Source: Zhengitettix transpicula (lineage: Eukaryota > Arthropoda > Insecta > Orthoptera > Tetrigidae). From it: 64,000 bases of DNA. The notes under the pieces are model-generated. The model ran no database searches, had not been told where the DNA came from, and worked only from the letters and a program-made list of their open reading frames with translations. The translations under genes were made by a program, and so were the position numbers. Of this stretch, positions 61,500 to 64,000 are shown piece after piece. Location: assembly GCA_037074705.1 (NCBI GenBank), contig CM073596.1:53038001-53102000 (forward strand). Reading direction: 5' to 3'. Every line of letters begins with the position of its first letter. Positions within the stretch are counted from its first letter, which is position 1.

Positions 61500-62030
61500 A
61501 AAATACAGTTGATTAATTTGAGCATCAACACAATTGAGTTTATTATTTTTGTTATAAGGCCTCCAGACATCGATGGGCTTCGACTACAAGTCGATATTTC
61601 AATCATACAGAAGATACTAGTACCGCAGGCGACAAGATGAAGTGTTATGTACGTGACGTGTTGTTGCCCTACGTCATCCGGAGGAGTTACGTGGCAGAAA
61701 TTTGGATTCACCGCTGTCTTCACAACGGAAACGACGTTGTCATCGAAACGTTGCTGCTACCTAATAGAAAATATATTTATTTCAGTGATCGTAAAAGGTT
61801 CTTTGGATTATGATATTCGTCATTGTAAAGTTATAGCCATTACTGGGTGCTTTAGATTCTTCAATTAACGGATCATAGCCATTACGATATAACCGAAACA
61901 TATTATGTTTTTACTGTCTCGGTCGAATCCCGAGATTCTCACACCGCCGCTGCCACAGATAAATTGTGTAGTTATATAATGGCCGAGTAATATCGCAGGC
62001 GGCCAAAGACCGTGACTGTACAGGGCGTTG
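61500..62030. other. Mixed stretch
   Basis: A 99-codon minus ORF (61,424-61,723) overlaps the palindromic repeats and shows no domain. No gene was recognised. Confidence 0.3.
61725..61800 (+). repeat. GTTGTCATCGAAACGTTGCT element, copy 2
   Basis: Partner of the 56.6-kb element, with the same 20-bp core and a TATTTCAG box downstream. Confidence 0.55.
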
Positions 62031-62430
62031 TAATTGAGGCGTGAAAGTGAAAGAGGAAACGTTGCGATGGACGTCGACGTCAGTGGAGTTTATCCTCGAG
62101 TTGAAGGTAAACATGAATCACATGAAGATGGCCGAGCTGCGCCTCCAACTCATCTTGAATGCCGGCCACAAAAGAAAACTTTATTACTACAAGAGCGCTG
62201 TCCGTTATTCATTTTGGAAGGAGGTGCCGCGCCCCGGCAAACATCGCCTCTCTTAAAAAAAACGCCTCGCCATAACTCATTCCTCTGTTCCCCTCCACAA
62301 CCTCCACCCTGGTCGGAGGAATTCTCTCCCCGAGTCGCGTCGTTGGTCCTGTCTGTGCCGCGTGGTGGCGTTTCACCGCACCGGATCTTTCAGATTCAAC
62401 GAGCATGTTAAACGATCTCTGCACACTTAG
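62031..62430. other. GC-richer block with overlapping ORFs
   Basis: Frames of 125 and 71 codons on the plus strand and 71 on the minus strand overlap here. The 125-codon frame (62,034-62,411) is rich in Pro, Arg and Ser without any recognised motif. A real exon cannot be excluded, but the overlap of several open frames points to low stop density alone. Confidence 0.2.
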
Positions 62431-62602
62431 TAGATTCCACTTTTATTTCTCTGATCCAATACTGACTTGTTTGCTCGATACGAGTCCAAAGATGTGGATG
62501 TAGATCATTAAGGTGAACGGTGGTGATTTTCTTTGGCAGCTCACTTACTTCGGACCAGATCCACAGAACTACAATTGACTATGAAGGCTCTTCACAGGTC
62601 AA

Positions 62603-62755
62603 CGCGGTTCCAAGCAAGGTTTCTCCTGCGAGAGGTCACTAGCCGACGAAATAGATCCTGTTAGCAGAATTAATTCTGTCGTCATTTATTTCGCCAAATC
62701 CTTCGACGTCGTTCCACGTGACATTTTGAAAGAGAAACAAGGAAAGGATCCATGA
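62603..62755 (+). pseudogene. Reverse-transcriptase remnant (YF.KSFDVVP, catalytic-Asp box)
   Basis: A frame of 50 codons ending at TGA 62,753-62,755 reads RGSKQGFSCERSLADEID and then VSRINSVVIYFAKSFDVVPR followed by DILKEKQ. Non-LTR reverse transcriptases have (Q)xGFRxGRSC, a 20-30-residue helix, then VDVxYLDFSKAFDxVPHDIL. Both boxes are present at about the expected spacing. The first catalytic aspartate (LDFSKAF) is replaced, reading YFAKSF, so the copy would be inactive. No PQGS or YADD box follows before the sequence decays. Likely the same kind of LINE as the remnants at 46.5-48.5 kb, from a different domain. Confidence 0.75.
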
Positions 62756-62759
62756 CTGC

Positions 62760-63480
62760 TTAGAAATCGTAGTATTTCCTTTTATGGTGGGGCACACTTT
62801 GCCTTTCACCTCTTTTCAAGATTCTGAAGTAGTTATTTCCATCCAATAGTGAGTGAAAGATTTTCTGTTTTTGAGTTTTACCATGCACGATTCACCTGTG
62901 GCCCACACCGTTCATGATTCCTTATATAATTATTTTTTAAATCTTAATTCAGTTTCATGGTCCCTTGGCGCTGTTCTTCATTTGACATCACTTCTCTCTC
63001 CTTGAATAAAATTATTTTCGGCAAAATCCCTTCTAATCGTTCTACGCTCCATCCCAGGATCACTTTCACGTTTTCTGACCTTGGCTATATATTTTTTTTC
63101 AAACCAGAATTTTTCTGGTTTGTAGTAATTGCCCTCCACGAGGTCGAACGACATTTTATTTTCAAGTTTTAGCACATTGTGACGTCTGTATGTCCATACC
63201 TAGCAAATGCACCATGGACGTTCCACTCGCTGACCCAGTAACCACACTACGAAGATACGTAGGTCTTCAGGGCTCACCTTCTATTGAAAGCGATTTCTGT
63301 TGTTCTTGAACGTCAAATTATTTTATAAACTAAATCCGAGGTTTCTGACATTCCTGTCCGTTTTACTCACCGTAAGAGTGGACACCGCCTTCTTTTTTTT
63401 AGTTTGGGTAGTTACGATTGGACCAGCCAGTGGAGTTGGTACAACGATGAGTCAGAGGAGTGTATAGACCGCAATCAGGT
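62760..63480. other. Mixed stretch
   Basis: No gene was recognised. Two short antiparallel ORFs at 62,957-63,175 mirror each other. Confidence 0.35.
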
Positions 63481-63485
63481 GGCCG

Positions 63486-63866
63486 TTACTTGACGCAACA
63501 GGTCGAGCTCATGCTGATGCTTCTTGTGTGGTGAGTGATGGCTGCGGGTAACAAGTGTGGTCCCGATTGCGGAGGATGGGGGGATGGTTTAACACGCTGA
63601 CACATCTTGTAGATAGCCCGCGATCCATCATGGCGGGCCGCTCCTGGATCTAGATAGCAGGCAGGAAACGTCTCGCGTAATTGTGAAAGGAGGCGGGGAC
63701 CGGGTTCGGATCCTTGTGGCATCGCCACGGGTGGTGGTGGTGATGGGGACCTTTGGAAGTTCCCGTTGCTGCTGCTGCTGCTGCTGCTGGACGGACGGCG
63801 ACAATTACCGGGGCAGGAGGACCAATTGTCGGCGATATATCTGCCCCGCTGTCTTATGGAAATCAG
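63486..63866 (-). CDS. Open minus-strand frame with poly-Ser tract, uncertain
   Basis: After an in-frame TAG (63,869-63,867) this frame stays open for 126 codons to TAA at 63,486. An ATG is available only at 63,728 (80 codons). The product has a run of seven Ser (from the GCT repeat at 63,767-63,789), then NGNFQRSPSPPP and a Pro/His-rich C-terminal part. Trinucleotide runs are common in real insect coding exons, but they also keep a chance frame open. It overlaps the neighbouring candidate exon in a different frame, so at most one is right there. Confidence 0.2.
   Translation of the reverse strand: MISIRQRGRYIADNWSSCPGNCRRPSSSSSSSSNGNFQRSPSPPPPVAMPQGSEPGPRLLSQLRETFPACYLDPGAARHDGSRAIYKMCQRVKPSPHPPQSGPHLLPAAITHHTRSISMSSTCCVK
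63729..63789. repeat. (GGT)n and (GCT)n trinucleotide runs
   Basis: GGTGGTGGTGGTGATGG at 63,731 is followed by seven GCT units at 63,767-63,789. The second is in frame as poly-Ser on the minus strand. Confidence 0.9.
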
Positions 63867-64000
63867 CTAATGCCGTAATCTGTGAGTTGGGGGAGATACG
63901 CCGGACGCTGTAAAGCTTGTCCACGACGAGCAGATAGTCATCTCTGGAGAGGCAGCACGCGCTCCAGCCGTCACTAATATCGTGGAACCGACCGGATCTG
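63805..64000 (-). CDS. Candidate coding exon running off the right edge
   Basis: From the window edge the minus frame starting at 63,999 is open for 64 codons to TAA at 63,807-63,805. It contains HDISDGWSACCL, then SRDDYLLVVDKLYSVRRIS, then PNSQITALADFHKTAGQIYR. The residue mix (alternating hydrophobic and charged residues, a WSACC segment and a DYLLVVD strand-like run) reads as genuine protein, unlike other ORFs here. A GT splice donor (CCCCG|GTAATT, exon end about 63,809) lies just before the stop, so the frame may be an internal exon. The strand-like pattern could suit a beta-propeller or similar fold, but no family was recognised. This is the best candidate for host coding sequence in the window. 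Confidence 0.4.
   Translation of the reverse strand, partial: RSGRFHDISDGWSACCLSRDDYLLVVDKLYSVRRISPNSQITALADFHKTAGQIYRRQLVLLPR

Noticed and set aside
61918..61937. tRNA T-arm (CTCGG TCGAATC CCGAG)
   Set aside because: The loop lacks one T of TTCGAAT, and no D or anticodon arms can be drawn upstream.
63683..63913. Plus-strand Cys-rich ORF (seven Cys in a row)
   Set aside because: The Cys run is the GCT microsatellite read in another frame; the opposite strand is a better coding candidate.

Overview
The window looks like a piece of a large, AT-rich animal genome, most likely an arthropod or insect. The evidence is AT-rich intergenic DNA, abundant satellite DNA, degraded non-LTR retrotransposon pieces, a poly(A)-tailed retroposon family, many diverged minisatellites, and no dense coding or operon structure. 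The taxon is inferred; nothing in the sequence fixes the species. No complete gene was recognised.

Bases 1 to about 31,812 are one uninterrupted satellite array that runs off the left edge. The monomer is 84 bp (about 378 copies by arithmetic). It contains one perfect 14-bp palindrome, AAGGCTATAGCCTT, followed by AGGCG and AT-rich tracts. The array is a patchwork of segmental duplications. Blocks recur at shifts of 5,990 bp, 757 bp, about 1.34/2.42/1.85 kb, 2,236/1,579 bp and 3,217 bp. The 3.2-kb pair (24.2-30.7 kb) is almost identical. The right edge is sharp and lies about 200 bp from a retroposon cluster.

Bases 31,813 to 64,000 are ordinary intergenic or intronic DNA in which AT-rich stretches alternate with GC-richer blocks. 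They hold: (i) four copies of a poly(A)-tailed retroposon, one with a perfect 12-bp target-site duplication; (ii) four reverse-transcriptase remnants (46.5, 47.3, 48.5 and 62.6 kb); (iii) at least nine short motifs of the form CTGANGA - hairpin - GAAAC, which look like decayed type I hammerhead ribozymes of retroelements; (iv) four diverged minisatellites (35.8-37.5, 40.6-41.2, 53.75-54.5 and 58.8-59.2 kb); (v) a 25-bp repeat with a GCGGAATATTCCGC palindrome; (vi) four TGACGTCA sites.

The best candidate for host coding sequence is the last 0.5 kb. There an open minus-strand frame that reads like a protein runs off the right edge. A second open segment without a start codon lies at 59.62-59.82 kb. 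Neither could be assigned to a family.
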